A stretch of DNA of 64,000 nucleotides from Ditylenchus dipsaci (taxonomy: Eukaryota > Nematoda > Chromadorea > Rhabditida > Anguinidae), in NCBI GenBank assembly GCA_004194705.1, contig SADC01001393.1:124001-188000 (forward strand), given 5' to 3'. Positions within the stretch are counted from its first letter, which is position 1; each line of letters opens with the position of its first letter. The notes under the pieces are model-generated. The model was not told where the DNA came from, did no database searches, and saw only the letters and a program-made list of their open reading frames with translations. Shown in pieces: positions 37,000-49,346 of the stretch. Position numbers and translations under genes: made by a program.

Positions 37000-37800
37000 T
37001 AAAATAAAAAGCCAAAGAGTTACAAGGCGTGGCAATTTAAAGAGGGGTTAGAAGGTTTTGCAAAGGCTGAAATATAATTTAAATTGGTTAAACATTTTGT
37101 TTGTATTTCCAAATGCATCCTGCACCTGCACATTTGCTTATTTATTCCACCTTTTTGAGCATTTCGAATTTCAGTTTAGGTTTTTGATATGTTAGCAATG
37201 CATAAATATAAAATTCGAAACACAAAGGGCGCAATTTCACAATATAATTTTTTAAAGAAATTTTGGCGCTACTTCGATATATACCAACCCCCCCCCCGCT
37301 CTACGCCAAAAACAGCTATTTTGATCAAATGATAGTTCTTTTTCTAAAAATGAAATATCTTAGTAACTTTTTCACTAAAAATATTTCAAAAAAGTCAGAT
37401 TTTTGTTGCGAAAAATTGGTTTTAGCTTTTTAATCAGCATATTTCTGAAGCTCCAACTATGATCTGCTACTAGACAACAAAACAGTATTTTTCTGTGTAT
37501 CGACAATTTCTAAATATACACTTAAAACATCAACACCTATTCAACGCATCCTACGTATTTTTCACATAACTTGTTACATAATTGGTCAAAATGTCCATAA
37601 TGTTTTTGCAAAAAGTCATATATCACACAATTTCCTTATCATATAAATAAGTCTAAAACCTCTTGCTTTTCATGTTTAAAAAATTTAATCTTTAAAATAA
37701 TTCTGATCTGTCTGCAAGTTTTATCAAGCGTTCAATAAATATTCCGACCAAAGTTCAAAAATCCAGCTTAACTTTTTTTAATTCGTCTGATGTTGAAACA
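37000..37800. other. AT-rich spacer between RMDN and HADH
   Basis: About 0.8 kb upstream of RMDN exon 1 and beyond the 3' end of HADH. It contains GGCGCTACTTCGATATATAC followed by a C-run at about 37266, a lone GGCGCTA-family end. No gene seen. Confidence 0.5.
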
Positions 37801-37813
37801 TTTGAATAATTTT

Positions 37814-37819
37814 TTTATT
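37814..37819 (-). terminator. Poly(A) signal of HADH
   Basis: AATAAA on the minus strand, about 113 bp past the stop codon. Confidence 0.5.
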
Positions 37820-37931
37820 AGCATTTTTCTCCAAAATAAAGCTCATGAGCATACACACAGGCAAATATACAGAGGTCACGTAATCACAGAATACAGCCAA
37901 AAACAGTAATAAATAAGAGAACTGGGCCAAT

Positions 37932-39349
37932 CTATTTGCTATATCTATGGAATCCTTCGCCAGTCTTACGACCCATTTTGCCACTGCTCACCAGCTTGTC
38001 CAGACTATTGCAAGGGGTGTATCTGTGGTCGTCCGGCATTCTCTGGTGCCATCCGTCAAGAATGAATTTCATGGTGTCCAATCCAATGTAGTCCTAAGCC
38101 GAGGGTTGAAAAAATTCTTTAAAAGATTTTAAGAAATATACCATTAGCTCAAAAGGTCCATAGGATGCCCTGTCCCAAGTCTCATGGCTGTGTCTATATC
38201 CTTCACGTCGGCATCTCCATTTTCTGCTAGGCGCATGGCATCGGCAAGGTAAGGCACCAGCAAGCGGTTGACAATAAAGCCAGGAGAGTCCTGAAAAAGT
38301 ACGATTAAGGAAAAAGTAATATTGTTCGCTTTAGCACTCTAGTAAAACTCCATCAAATTTTAAAATGCTCAGTGAACCTGAGTAAGATCAATCTAAAGTC
38401 TTTTGTTGTGCAAATTATAAAAGAATTTTTAGGCTGGGATGGTACGAAAAATTCTTAAAACTTTTGATTTGGTGGTGAAGTGATAGGACCCTAGTGAAAT
38501 GTAGGGGCTAGGTGAGCACTGCAATTTCACAGATCAATTTTTAGTGTGATACTCTACTGATAGAGATCGGTTGGATTTGTCAAGGCATTACCTTGCATTT
38601 GACTGGAGTCTTGCCCAAACGCTGACAGAAGCGGAATAGTGCATCGTACGCCACATCACTGGTATCCATTCCACGAACTACTTCCACCAATTTCATTGCT
38701 GGCACTGGATTAAAAAAGTGAAGTCCACCAAAGTTCTGTTTCTTCTGCTCCATTTTGCAAGATACATCTTCTAGCAGGAATGAGGAGGTGTTGGTGACCA
38801 AGAGGCAATGGCTGAAATTTTAAAATTAAGTTAAATATACGCATAAGGTTTGAAAAAGCCAAAAACTAACCTAGGAACCACCTTCTCCAAGTCAATAAAT
38901 AACTTTTGCTTGACCTTTAGATTCTCTACAATAGCTTCCACTACCATGTCGGCTTCTTCGAGGTTGGCTGAAAACACATCGGTGACAAAGTCTAGTTTGC
39001 TTAACGTGCTTTCAATCCAGCTTTGCTGTATCTGAAATTTATATATTGAAAAAAATCAAACCAAAATATAATTAGCTCATTACCTCTTGCGACTCACTAG
39101 CCAGTTTCCTCTTAGCTGTTTTGTTCACTCCATTTGTAATCTTAGTTCTAGCGGAATCACATTTCTCGTCAGTCCTGCCCACCATGGTTACTTGAACTCC
39201 TGCCTCAAGGGCTACCTGACATATAAAAAATTGTATACCATGTAAATTTGCTGCATATTAGCAATGCTCACTTGTGTAATTCCGGTTCCCATGAGCCCTG
39301 TGCCCACAATAACTACTTTATTGACTACTTGAAAATCTGTTTCGACCAT
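37932..39349 (-). CDS. HADH: Short-chain 3-hydroxyacyl-CoA dehydrogenase
   Basis: Six exons: 39349-39272, 39215-39084, 39031-38871, 38811-38592, 38290-38142, 38093-37932; 300 residues once one base is allowed for. It catalyses the NAD-dependent oxidation of L-3-hydroxyacyl-CoA to 3-ketoacyl-CoA in β-oxidation. Seen: Rossmann start [43 protein letters not shown], the catalytic-His block [34 protein letters not shown] and C-terminal [11 protein letters not shown]. In exon 5 the highly conserved GHPM-GPFEL segment reads [12 protein letters not shown] because one G is missing at 38158-38159 (plus-strand CC for CCC). Restoring one base fits the exon phase exactly. No mitochondrial presequence precedes the Rossmann fold, so an upstream exon or a cytosolic/peroxisomal form is possible. 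A CAATTTAG acceptor lies about 20 bp before the ATG. Confidence 0.9.
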
Positions 39350-39492
39350 TTTGATAGTAAGAATCTACTAAATTGAATAAAAATTTAGGCAGAAGAATCA
39401 GTTAGAGGCCAATTTGATACAGAGGCAGCCACTCAAATTTAAATGAACGAGTGGAGCAAAACTAATGTGGAATTGTTTGCCTAGACAAGAGG

Positions 39493-39500
39493 CTTATATA
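39493..39500 (-). promoter_or_regulatory. TATA-like box of HADH
   Basis: TATATAAG on the minus strand about 145 bp upstream of the start codon. Confidence 0.35.
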
Positions 39501-39519
39501 ACAACCATATTAACAAGGT

Positions 39520-40755
39520 CTCGACCCCTTATCAGCTAACAAGAGGTTCCACGAGACCAGGGGAGAGCACCCCACCCCCTCTCCCTAAAGACGGCACGTG
39601 CAATCCTCTTTATTGACAGCCAGCTTCAACCGAAATCAGACCATTTCGGTGGTGAACACAACTGGAAAAAGGTGTTCCACCAAAAGTTATACAAAAAAAT
39701 AATAAACAAGCAAAACAAAAGATTCCTTAATCAGTCACCCCACCATATTGGGCAATGAAAGCTAAGCCCTAAGTCCCATGATAAATGTATTTTTTGTGAA
39801 AACAAATAGAAAATGCTGTTCACATGTGAATCACCTCTCTTTTTTCTCAGGTTGTTATCAGTAAGCAAAGTGCTTAGCAGGCAAACACTTACTTGTATTT
39901 TATTTATTTATTATCGGAACCGGTTTTGTGGCTAATTTCTCCGAGTGAAAAATACTTTAAAACACTTTTTTAGATAAGCTTAAGTGTTTGCAGTCTTTTT
40001 ATTTGCCGAAATCTAGATGAACTTTGAGGACATTGCAAAAAATATGTCACACCTTTACTTGTTCATGTTTTATTGTTGTGCATCAGAAAAATATATATCA
40101 CTAATTTTATTTTTTTTATCAGCGAGAACACAATAAACTAGCTTGTTCGTAAAGAATTTGAATGAGATGCACAACAGAAAGAGAGAGTGAAGACCACCAC
40201 TCTCGAGTATGAATAGCTTCACATCTTGACTGATTTTCATTCTACCGCTTAGTTGATAAGAAAAGCACCTGAAAGTATTTAAATATCAGCGACTTTTTCA
40301 AACCATAGACTTTGGTCTAAGCTGTTTTAAAAACTTTGAATGCTGATCTCGTGCCTTTTTAGGATATTAGCAAATAAAGTATTAAGGCCGAAAAAAGACT
40401 CAAATATAGAATCACTCAAAAAGAATAATCAATATAAATGTAAAAATATACTTTGAATAGATCAGCCGGTTAAAAACAAAGACTGCTTAACTTCTAGTTT
40501 TTTCTTTGAGATGCGCAAACTCACATACAAAAAATAGTTTGCAAAAAAGTTATACTTTTTCGCGCTACCATAATATACCCACCCAAAAAGCTACTTTGAA
40601 TATCCCTCCCAAAATTGACTTATCTAAAAGTGTTTACAAACCATTTTAAAGTGATAATGTATTCATAAAGGGATAAGAATAGTAATTCAAAAGGAATTAT
40701 GGGCTCTATTAAGAGGGAAAGGGTATATTAGGAGGGCACTTTTTGGTCAAAATAT
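39520..40755. other. Intergenic DNA upstream of HADH, no gene seen
   Basis: AT-rich. A partial CGCGCTACCATAATATACCC end near 40560 and a TATATTAGGAGGGCAC counterpart near 40725 suggest a decayed GGCGCTA-type element. Nothing coding. Confidence 0.45.
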
Positions 40756-40760
40756 TTTAA

Positions 40761-40996
40761 AGGGCCATTGCCGTCTCCGACAACGGTTGTCCCTCGCCAA
40801 TTCAAATTTTTTCTTGATCATTGAGCTTCTGTAAGGATTTTTCAACTTGGTTTCTAACAAAACTATACCTTAACTTAACTTCTAGGACTTGTTTTGTTAG
40901 AAACCAAGCTGGAAAATCCGTACAGAAGTTGAATGATTAGGTAAAAAAATTTTGAATTTGCGGGGGGATCAATTCAAAACAGGTGGCAATGGCCCT
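40761..40996. mobile_element. TTAA-target element, AGGGCCATTGCC family (copy 2)
   Basis: 236 bp with intact TTAA at both sides (40757-40760, 40997-41000). Ends AGGGCCATTGCC and its complement. The arms match through TTTCTAACAAAACTATACCT and its mirror. Confidence 0.88.
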
Positions 40997-41395
40997 TTAA
41001 AGGTAATGCCGACTTTTAGTCTGTTTTAACGTGTTCTTCAACTTGGGCCGTGGCAAAAAGAGTCTTTAAAGGGGCCTGCCCGTGCGTTTCAAAAAGTTAA
41101 GGCGGGGACCAGCAAATTTTTTTGAATCGTCCCATTTTTCACTCGTCGATTTCGGTCATATCAAACCCAATTCACCACACGATTTTACTTATGATCAGAC
41201 ATTTTTTTGAATCTGACTCAATTTTATTTTCAGACCATCCAAGTAAGTATCCCCTGACCAGGTAGTACCTATTCAAGCTTTTGGAGACCGGAATGGTTAA
41301 AGTGAGTTAGTTGCTCAGGCACATTTCGAAACTAATAAAATCGAAACCCAATACAGCCAAAAAAACAGGCCAAATTCAAGACAAGACCATTTTTC

Positions 41396-43019
41396 GGCTG
41401 TACCGAAAAAGGTAAAGGAATATTTGGTAAAAGGCACATTTGGTAAAAAAAACTTTTTGGTAAAAAAAATTTGGTAAAAGCACATTTGGTAAAGACACAT
41501 TTGGTAAAATTTTTTTTGGTAAAGGCACATTTGGTAAAATTTCTTTTGGTAAAGGCATATTTGGTAAAAATTTTTTGGTAAAGGCATATTTGGTAAAATT
41601 TCTTTTGGTAAAGGCACATGTGGTGAGAAAACTTTTCCGTGGATATTTTCGGGTGGTATATCTTTTTGGTCATAAAGTTCTTGTTTTTGGCCATAGATCT
41701 TATTTCGACGCGGAATTGGCTGTTTTGGTCACAGAGACACCGTTTTCGGAGGGCATAGACGTTTCCCCAATCATCTAAAATCACTTTATGCTCTCCGAAC
41801 CCCGTCAAGCACCTAGTGACCAGGACATGAATCGAGGTCCTCTACTCAGGACTGATTGCATCCAGAGGGGTTGGAACCAGCAACCTTGGTGATGAGTGTA
41901 TGGACTTCTACACCACTCAAATACTCAAAATCATGATAAAAAAATAAGGTATGCGCCCAGGTGGATTCGAACCAGCAAGCTCTACATCACCACTTATAAT
42001 CGCTCAGAACTCCATCCAGAGGTACGAACCAAGCCAAGTGGTCGTCCACTTGGATCGAAAATTCTTTTCACGTTTCCGTGTTCTAAAACATTATTTCTGC
42101 ACTGATTCGAGTATCCTGAAGATGGTTTGACAGTGGTAAAATCACGTTTTACCAAGAAATTTTTAACTTATTGCTAATTGTTGATTTATCAAAATCAATC
42201 GTTAGCAATAACTCAAAAATTTCTCGGTGAAACGTGATTTTACCACTGTCAAACCATCTTCAGGATGCTCGAATTAGTGCAGAAAAGTTGTTTTGAAACC
42301 CGAAAACGTGAAAAAAAATTTTTGATCCAAGTGGACGACCACTTGGTTTGGTTCGTCCCTCTGGATGGAGTTCTGAGCGATTATAAGTGGTGATGTAGAG
42401 CTTGCTGGTTCGAATCCACCTGGGCGCATACCTTATTTTTTTACCATAATGAAAGATATAAAAGCAGGCGTTTGACTTTTCAGGTCGTTTGGGTGAATTT
42501 ACCCCTACTCTGGAGTTACCTGGATATCAACCTGTCCAGGTAGTACCCACCCCCACCCCAGGTTTGGAGTTGGGTAGGTAAAATCGCACTTTAGTCTTAA
42601 CAAGCCGAATTCCTCACACAATTTTAAGTAATAAAAAATGGTTTATTTTTTATTCTAAAGAAATTTTAATTTTGTAGGCCATCCAGATGGACATCCACCT
42701 GACCAGGAGGTAACCACCGCACGTTTTGGGGTTTGCGTGGGTGAAATATTGATTTTGGTCCTAACAAACCTAATCTAACACATAATTTTAAGTTAGAAAA
42801 AATGAGTATAATTAAGAAGAATTTTACTGGGAGAATATAGATAAAGAAACCTAGAGAAAGAAAGGGAAAGAGAAGAAAAAGTTGGAATAAGAAGGTCTTT
42901 GACACAAAAACAACTACAAAGTGCCTTACTATAAGAAAATTTACCAAATGTGCCTTTACCAAAAATTTTTTACCAAATGTGTCTTTACCAAAAATTTCTT
43001 TACCTTTTTCGGTACAGCC
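41396..43019. mobile_element. GGCTGTACCG-ended element with TTTGGTAAA arrays
   Basis: 1624 bp, flanked by CATTTTTC (41388-41395 and 43020-43027). Ends GGCTGTACCGAAAAAGGTAA and complement. The left side has about ten units of TTTGGTAAAGGCACATTTGG; the right has about three in opposite orientation (42935-43005). A long hairpin (41930-42440) occupies the middle. Class unclear: 8-bp duplication, ends unlike the CAGGG hAT set. Confidence 0.87.
41930..42440. repeat. ~510-bp near-perfect hairpin with CAAGTGG core
   Basis: Outer arms carry GGTATGCGCCCAGGTGGATT then CGAACCAGCAAGC and their complement. Inner arms are the CAAGTGG element (CCAAGTGGTCGTCCACTTGG). The outer arm contains GGTTCGAATCC, identical to a tRNA B-box/T-loop consensus, but no complete tRNA fold was found. 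Confidence 0.82.
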
Positions 43020-43241
43020 CATTTTTCATTAGAATGTTTATTTTCGAATTTTGTTTTTGCTAATATGAGTTTTATTCAGAAAAAATCTTGTCAAGACAAA
43101 TTATTGTCAGTTTGAATTTTTGTCAGAATTAATTTTTGTCAGAATCAATTGATATCAGAAAAATTTATGTCAGTCTCAGGGTGAGCCCTAAAAAGTACTT
43201 CAGATTTACATTTAGACCGGTAACCCCGATTTAGTGTACAC

Positions 43242-44074
43242 CAGGGCTGCGTCGGAACCGGGAAAAAATCGGAACGGGATTCGGATTTCGGAACTTGACC
43301 TTTTTTTACGGAATTCGAATTTCGGAATTCGGAACTCAAAATGTATCGGATTTTGGAATTCAGATTTCGGATTTCGGAAAATTTTCAAGCTCCGAAAATA
43401 AGAATCAAAACTTCAAGATTTTTTCGAATTCACTTTTTTATAACACACAAACAGGGCCCTTTATTACAATGCGAGGATGGGGCTTTTGACTTGCCCTTCC
43501 CCCTGTTCTTATTTTTTGTGGTTTTTTAGGAACAAGTTTAGGCCAGCGTATGCTGGGATGGACTTGAACATGAGTCTAGGATATGTCTGAGTCCGTCCTA
43601 AGATACGCTGGCCCACCCTTGACTAATCCAAAAGCCTAAAAATAACAAAAAAAACAACAGGGGGACCAAAGCAACCCCCAATGTACAGCCCAAAACAGTT
43701 CAATCAGCATCAATATTAAAAGTTGTAAGCGGTCAAGCCCAAACAACCAGGATACACCCGAACCAACAGGATAGAGCCCGAACCACTGGCTACATTCAAA
43801 CCACCGGAATGAGGCTCGGACCAGATCCTTGTCGGCGCCAGCAAACGTGGCAGATGTATGACGGGAACATAGAAAACATATAAGAAAACATAGAAAAAAA
43901 CTTGAATTTGGGTTAACAAATACCGAGAAAAACTGAATTTGATTTCATTGCAAGACATTTTTCGGATTTCGGAATTCAGAGCTTGACATTTTTTCGGATT
44001 TCGGAATTCGGAACTCAAAAAGTATCAGATTTCGGGATTCGGAATTCGGATTTCGGAATTCCGACGCACCCCTG
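43242..44074. mobile_element. hAT-like element with CGGAATTC arrays
   Basis: 833 bp, flanked by GTGTACAC (43234-43241 and 44075-44082). Ends CAGGGCTGCGTCGGAA and the complement of CAGGGGTGCGTCGGAA. CGGATTTCGGAATTCGGA words cluster at both ends. It is inserted in a small hairpin whose arms (about 43192-43241 and 44095-44155) share GTTTAGTGTACACC-type sequence. Confidence 0.9.
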
Positions 44075-44449
44075 GTGTACACCCTCTTTCAAATTTAGGT
44101 GTACACTAAATCGGGGGTCGCCGGTCTAAATGCAAATCTGAAGTATTTTTTAGAAACGATCGGCGAAATCGGAATCCTTGCCATATTTTGTACTAGACTG
44201 ACGAATCAGAACAAAGAGGACAAAAGATGACAAAAGATTTCAAAAATCGGTGTAAAAATAGTGTCGGGCCCTGGGCGGGAACGAACTTTGGGGTATGCAC
44301 TAAATCGGAAGTTGACTGTACTACTTTACAAAACTAGGCAAAAAACTTAAAAAATCAGGATGATAACGCATTTAAACTTGATCGGGAAAGAAAAAAGTGC
44401 TGGTCCCCGCCTTTTCTACGTGGCGGGTACGGGCATGCGCCTTTAATGC

Positions 44450-46740
44450 ATGTATGATAAAAAGCCTTGCTAGGAATTATGTCTAAGGTAAGTGAGTGCG
44501 CGCATCTATAACTTTAATTTTTTCAAATTTTGTTAAATTTCATAAAGAAAGTGTTAATTAAATCATTGACTTTTGAATTTTTGTTGACTCCTTGACTTAT
44601 TATTGTTGGGACAGCCAGACTCCAATCAATTAGCAATGTATTCTGTTCTTCCGCATCTTATCATTAATAGAAAACAACAGTTTTTAGCAGAAATGCAGGG
44701 GTGATAAACAGTACAGTTGAAACGAATGTTTCACGTGAAAATTTCATGGTTTAAAAAGCAGTAAATTTAGCAGCAAAACAAGGAAACAGCTTTTGACTGT
44801 TTTTTTCAGGAAAGAAATATATTTTGCAAGAATTATCAACAAACAAAATATCAAAGACTACAAGTGTTGTAATGACCAGACATCAACATTCTTTGGTTCA
44901 AACTTTTCCTATTTGGTAATATTTAACTCTAATTTAACTTCATTTCGATGATTTTTTGTTAAAAGCTTATTTGCCGTATATACTGTGGCAAATCAGAGTT
45001 AAAAAAGGGCACGCCCGTGCTTTTTGAGCGGGCACCAGAATTTTTTTGAATCGTTCCATTTTTTTACTCGTTTTACGTCAAATCTAATATTGATGACCTT
45101 ATATTACTTTTGCTTTCGAAAACTAGACAGATAACTTTAAAAATCTAGGCCGAAAACGCATGTAAAGGGCAAATCATTGAGATAGGAGGAACTGCTGGTT
45201 TCTACATTTTGTCACGAACGGGTATGCCCCTCTAGGACATTTTTGATTAACCATTTTCCGAGTTTTTAAGAGTTGAAAGTAAATAATAATGCCAATTTTA
45301 TACAGTATATTCGGTAATATGATCTGAAATAGGTGCTATCACGCTAAAAAAAATCACTGAAATTGAGGCTAAACTCTAGCAGCTAAATAAATAGCATTAG
45401 GTTGCAGTATAGTATCCCAAACGCAAATTGCACGGATGGAGGAGATAACCTCGTATTCGTGTTTGTCGACCCCGATTTCATGAGAAAGCCGGCTGTCTTT
45501 TCAATTCTGAGCAAAAACATTTTTTTTCGAACCACATGGGGCAATGTTTTTATCATGGTTTTTAGTTAAAATTTCAAGAATTGGCGCCTTTCGTGACTCT
45601 GTAAAGTGAAGAAACTCTGAATGCATGAAAAGCACGCATACCCGAGTTTATTTATGCGGTAGACCTCAGTATTCCCAGTATTCTATGTTCAACATCTTAT
45701 TGTTAGTGGCCCTGTGTGATTAGTGGCCCCCTTTTATTCCCTTCCTCTCCCTATACAGCTCTTATTCTCTTTTAAATTCGCAAGGAGCCGATTTATATCT
45801 TTGAAATTTTGACCAAAAAGCATGATACCCTGCGCGCATCTTTCCCTATGGTTCGAAAAAAGTTTTTTTGCTCAGAATTAAAAAAAAGCTGACTTTCTGG
45901 TGAAATCGGGGTCGGTTATGAGGTTATCTCTTCCATCCGAGCACTCTGTGTGGGGAATTCTACATTCAAGCCCAACATTCTAAATTCCTAACGTGGTGAC
46001 ACAATTTTCAAAGCAAACGTACAGTCAAGGCATGCAAAAAAACAACAAGAAGCAAACAAAAAACTATTCGAAAGGTAGGCAAAGGCAAAACATCTAAAAT
46101 TTAAAAGGCATATTGGTTTGGCACTTTTGCATATTTTGTGCATGGATATAAGAACAAACTAAAAAATGGTGAAATTTATCTATTTCGGTGGGTTACTTCT
46201 ATAAAAATATGCTTTTGGGCAAACCTTTTTTGCAGCTAAATGACTTTTTTCATCTAATGGCTCATTTGTAAACTTTGTCGTTATAATATTTTTTTATAAA
46301 AGCATTTTTTGCGCCAATGACAACGACGACGACTTTTTAGACGACGATGACTTTGCATATAAAAGACTTTTTTTGTAGCTAATCGACTTTTTGCAGCTAC
46401 AAAACTCTGCTTATTTTCTTATTCTTTTATTGTTGTTTTGAGCAAAGATTTTCATACAAATAAAGGGGCATGCCCGTGCGTTTCAAAAAGTCAAGGCGAG
46501 GGGACCAGTAATTTTTTTTGAACCGCTCAAGTTTTCACTCGTTTTGCATCAAACCTAATATTGATGACCCTTTACTACTTTTAGAAACTAGGCAGAAAAC
46601 TTAAAAAATCTGGATGAAAACGCATGTAAACTTGATCGAGAAAGAAAAAAATGCCGGTGGTCGGTGGTTAAATTTTACTTTTTTGGGGCAAATTTTATTT
46701 TGATTGATTGTTTTGAAAATTTTCATCTTTTATTTAACTT
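44450..46740. other. Repeat-rich gene-free stretch
   Basis: Contains a GGGCACGCCCGTGC...GGGTATGCCCC hairpin-like unit (about 45008-45230), a mirrored pair near 45480-45550 and 45840-45930 (CGACCCCGATTTCA and TGAAATCGGGGTCG), and TTTTTTGCAGCTAAATGAC repeats at 46225-46400. No coding signal. Confidence 0.55.
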
Positions 46741-46749
46741 AAACTTTAC

Positions 46750-47900
46750 TTAACTTAGAAGCCAGTTTGTGCTAATGGGAGCGTTTTGTTCAGAATTTCG
46801 CGCTGAACAAGATAGGCGCAAGAAACTTCCGAAAAAAAGTTCTTTTCGGCAACTTTTTTAGAAATCCATTGTTGAACATTCTCAATTTTGAGTTGATTTG
46901 ATTATTTGAGTGTGATTTTTTATTCGAAAACAACTTTATGTAGCTAAAGTGCTTACCTGGTGCAGAATTCAACAGGCTTTCAAATAAATACAAACTTAAT
47001 CGGGTAAATTGCCGTATTACCGCAAAATATTACCATTTTTTGAAAATCCCATGAAATACAGATTTTAGTTCCTTCGTATAAACACTAAAAAATCATTGGT
47101 ATCACCGTTTATATTTCAGTCCTTTTACTGCATCAGAAAGCGCAGATTATGCGCATCATTTTGATACCAAAGAATACAGCATATGATAGAACAAAGCAGT
47201 ACTAGGATCATCAAATTGGTTGGTGACTAGGCTTTTTTCGGATTAATTCAAATTCGCGCCTGTTTAGCGTTCTGTGTTTTCACGTTTTTTACAGCAGGAG
47301 ACACATGTTTGAGCTCTTCTCAACATTAACTGCCCCGGATTTCGAAAAAAAAATCTTGAGAAAACGTGAAAACAGAGAACGCCAAAAAGGCGCAAATTTG
47401 AATAAACCCGAAAAAAGCCTGGTCACCAATCAATTTGTTGACCCTGGTACAGCTTTGTTCTATGATTTGCTGTCTTCTTTGGTATCTAAATGATGCGCAG
47501 AATCTACGCTTTCTGCTACAGCAAGAGTACTGAAATATAAACGGTGATACCAATGATTTGTTAGTGTTTATAGGAAGGAACTAAATTCTGTATTTCATGG
47601 GGTTTTCGAAAAATGCTAATATTTGCATGTAATACGGCAACTTACCCGACTGAGTTTGTATTTATTTGAAAGCCTGTCGAATTCTGCACCAGGTAAGCAC
47701 TTTAGCTACACAAAGTTGTTTTCAGATAGAAGATCACACTCAGATAACCAAAATACTCCAAAACTGAGTGGGTCCATCAATGAATTTCTAAAAAAAAGTC
47801 GAAAAAAAAATAACTTTTTTTGAAACTTTCTTTCGCCTATCTTGTTCAGCACGAAATTCTGAACAAAACGCTCCCATTAGCACAAACCGGCTTTTAAGTG
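46750..47900. repeat. ~1.15-kb fold-back repeat
   Basis: Two arms of roughly 500 bp around a centre near 47280. Outer words GTTTGTGCTAATGGGAGCGT and its complement, then CTACAAAGTT and ATACAAACT-type blocks, then matching runs around GAGAACGCC. Arms differ by many small changes. No target duplication established. Confidence 0.8.
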
Positions 47901-48169
47901 TTAAACGTGATAACACCATTATGTGGCACTGCAATTCTAGTTTCTAATGAGGTATCAGTTTTTGAATCATCTTCCTGAAATATTGCCCGAAAAAGTAAAA
48001 TCATGAACCTAGCTATCTTTCTGCCTTGGTTTATACTTTTATCGATTGTCTTTCTGACTTGGTTCATACTTTTACTTTTTCGGGGTACATTTTACGAATA
48101 TAATTCAATAACTGAAACCTTATAAGAAGCTAGAATTGTAGTGCTTCATAATGGTGTTATCACTTTCAA

Positions 48170-48620
48170 AAAAGATGAGAATTTTTGGCCATAACTGATT
48201 TGGTTGGCTAAAAACCTGAAATGTGCCACGAAAAAACTTCAACCTTAAATTTGACAAAGTTTTTGGATCTCAGAGTTTTTGGATCGCCCTGGATCTCAGC
48301 TTTCTAATGAGATATCAACTCCACTGAATCATTAAAAAAAATGATAGAATTTAGGGGTTTGATTGAAGTAACTTTTTCATTTTCGTTACTTCATTTAAAC
48401 CCCCGAATATCTACTTTTTAAAAATAATTCGGCGGAGTTTGATAACTTGTTGGAAAGCTGAGATTCTATACTATAAAAAGTTTAGAAAAATCAACGCAAA
48501 ATATCAATTTAATATCAATTTCGCTTTTTCGTGGCATATTTCAGGTTTTTCGTGGCATATTTCAGATTTTCAGCAAACCAAATCAATTTATGCCAAAATT
48601 TTAAAACAATCAGTCAAAAT
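48170..48620. repeat. Hairpin repeat, GGGGTTTGATTGAAGTAAC core
   Basis: The centre near 48383 folds GGGGTTTGATTGAAGTAAC onto GTTACTTCATTTAAACCCCC. Outer words (AAATGTGCCACGAAAAAAC and TTTTTCGTGGCATATTTCAG) also mirror. Confidence 0.75.
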
Positions 48621-48850
48621 AAAAATTTGCCCCAAAAAAGTAAAATTTACACCCCCCTTTCCCGAAAAAAGAAATAACCCGTTATTTTTTCACGCTCTAA
48701 CACATGGCTGCTAATTTAGATCTATTAATACTGTAGTTCAACTAATTTAAAAAAAGTAATAAATAGAAAAAAAAGATCAAAAAATAGTCAAAAAAAGTAT
48801 GCATGCACGTAGTGGTATTCGAACCATTCGGACTATAAAATGAACCCCCT

Positions 48851-48875
48851 CTGAGGGGGGGGGGGGGGGGGGGGC
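48851..48875. repeat. Long poly-G run
   Basis: CCCTCTGA followed by a G homopolymer of more than 20 bases, then CGCTC. Its length is likely to be poorly determined. Confidence 0.8.
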
Positions 48876-49115
48876 GCTCAGAAAGCATGAGATTACTCCC
48901 TTTAACTGTATATAAATCCTTGCTAAAAACAACAATAAAAGCATAAATAAGCAGATTTTCATTAAAAAGATACCTACAAAATAAGATCGTTTAACTGCAG
49001 AAAAAGTTGTTCAGATGCAAATAAAAGTCGATTAGCTGCAAAAAGAGTCTTTCACATGCCAAAAAAGTCTTTTAGCTGCAGAAAGAAGTCCTTTAGATGC
49101 AAAAAAGTCATTTAA

Positions 49116-49346
49116 AGACCATTGCCGTCTCCGACAACGGCTGTCCCCCGCCAATTCTAATTTTTATGTTTATCGTTGGATTTATGTACGAATTTTTCAA
49201 CTTGGTTTCTAACAAAACTATACCTAAAATTAAATTATAGGCCTTGTTTTGTTAGTAACCAAATTGAAAAATCTGTACGGATGTTCAATGATTAGGAAAA
49301 AATTCCGAATTCCCGGCACCACCTCTTATTAGCGTGGGAATGCCCT
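49116..49346. mobile_element. TTAA-target element, AGGGCCATTGCC family (copy 3)
   Basis: 231 bp, flanked by TTAA (49112-49115, 49347-49350). Ends AGACCATTGCCGTCTCCGAC and GGAATGCCCT. It sits in a TTTAGCTGCAAAAAAGTC tandem repeat (48990-49110). Confidence 0.86.

Larger units (their letters stand above)
41070..44442. mobile_element. 3.4-kb TTAA-target element hosting two later insertions
   Basis: Ends AGGGGCCTGCCCGTGCGTTT and GTACGGGCATGCGCCT, flanked by TTAA (41066-41069, 44443-44446). Terminal regions share CCCCGCC and GGACCAGCA words in inverted order. Elements 41396-43019 and 43242-44074 lie inside. Related end fragments occur near 45005 and 46465. Confidence 0.7.

Noticed and set aside
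41332..41808. 158-codon minus-strand frame rich in Phe-Thr-Lys-Cys repeats
   Set aside because: It follows the TTTGGTAAA array of element 41396-43019; no domain and no splice context.
41960..42420. Possible tRNA genes, because GGTTCGAATCC is present twice
   Set aside because: No acceptor stem, D-arm or anticodon arm could be drawn around either motif; only the T-loop-like word is there.
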